42,349 nucleotides of DNA from NCBI GenBank assembly GCA_910578365.1, contig CAJTRC010000012.1, positions 1-42,349 of the forward strand. The letters run 5' to 3'. Position numbers and translations under genes: made by a program. The notes beneath the pieces are model-generated. The model saw only the letters and a list, made by a program, of their open reading frames with translations. It was not told the origin of the DNA and did no database searches. Within the stretch, counting starts at the first letter, position 1. The number at the start of each line of letters is the position of its first letter. The stretch is from an uncultured Muribaculaceae bacterium. Its GTDB lineage: Bacteria > Bacteroidota > Bacteroidia > Bacteroidales > Muribaculaceae. Below, piece by piece: positions 42,346-42,349 of this stretch.

Positions 42346-42349
42346 GGTA

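Overview
The window is a stretch of core chromosome from a member of the Bacteroidales, most likely a gut Muribaculaceae-type organism. The order follows from several things. There is a fused LpxC-FabZ gene between lpxD and lpxA, and a DUF4492 gene ahead of cydAB. The gene order tig-clpP-clpX-recQ, a Porin_10-type porin and a DPP5-like peptidase point the same way. Shine-Dalgarno sites are nearly absent, and most promoters carry the Bacteroidetes -7 box TAnnTTTG, often with TTG or TTTG 19-21 bases upstream. The base composition is moderately GC-rich. The family-level guess is inference only.

Layout. 1-87: start of an exported protein that runs off the left edge (minus strand). 237-3191: a minus-strand cytochrome bd oxidase operon (DUF4492-cydA-cydB). 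3292-11898: plus-strand YigZ, DPP5-like peptidase, GH3 glycosidase, outer-membrane porin, membrane-anchored solute-binding protein and DUF4924. 11964-14917: MATE transporter overlapping a COG2509 flavoprotein. 15033-20915: protein quality control (trigger factor, ClpP, ClpX) and RecQ. 20982-23221: a kinase-RapZ fusion plus a MurU-like uridylyltransferase, probably cell-wall sugar salvage. 23178-24657: a small Rossmann-like protein (minus) divergent from rfbD. 24667-31527: prfC, purL and a PurF-like protein without glutaminase residues. 31678-35305: etfB-etfA-acyl-CoA dehydrogenase. 35514-36418: a membrane protein and a winged-helix regulator under an elaborate control region. 36485-37742: a pRiA4-ORF3-like protein and an NlpC/P60 hydrolase (minus). 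38076-41292: lpxD, lpxC-fabZ, lpxA for lipid A and fatty-acid synthesis. 41299-41691: RNase P RNA. 41735-42169: a DUF695 protein. The right edge enters a palindromic repeat element.

No CRISPR array, prophage, tRNA, rRNA operon or intact insertion sequence was seen. The most interesting signals are: a PurF homologue that keeps its PRPP site but has lost the Cys nucleophile and other glutaminase motifs; the kinase-RapZ fusion beside murU; a twin-palindrome operator plus early terminator ahead of a membrane-protein/regulator pair; starts lying 4-8 bases after the -7 box (candidate leaderless mRNAs); and a short terminal-repeat-like sequence found after prfC and again at the edge of a nested inverted repeat at the right end.
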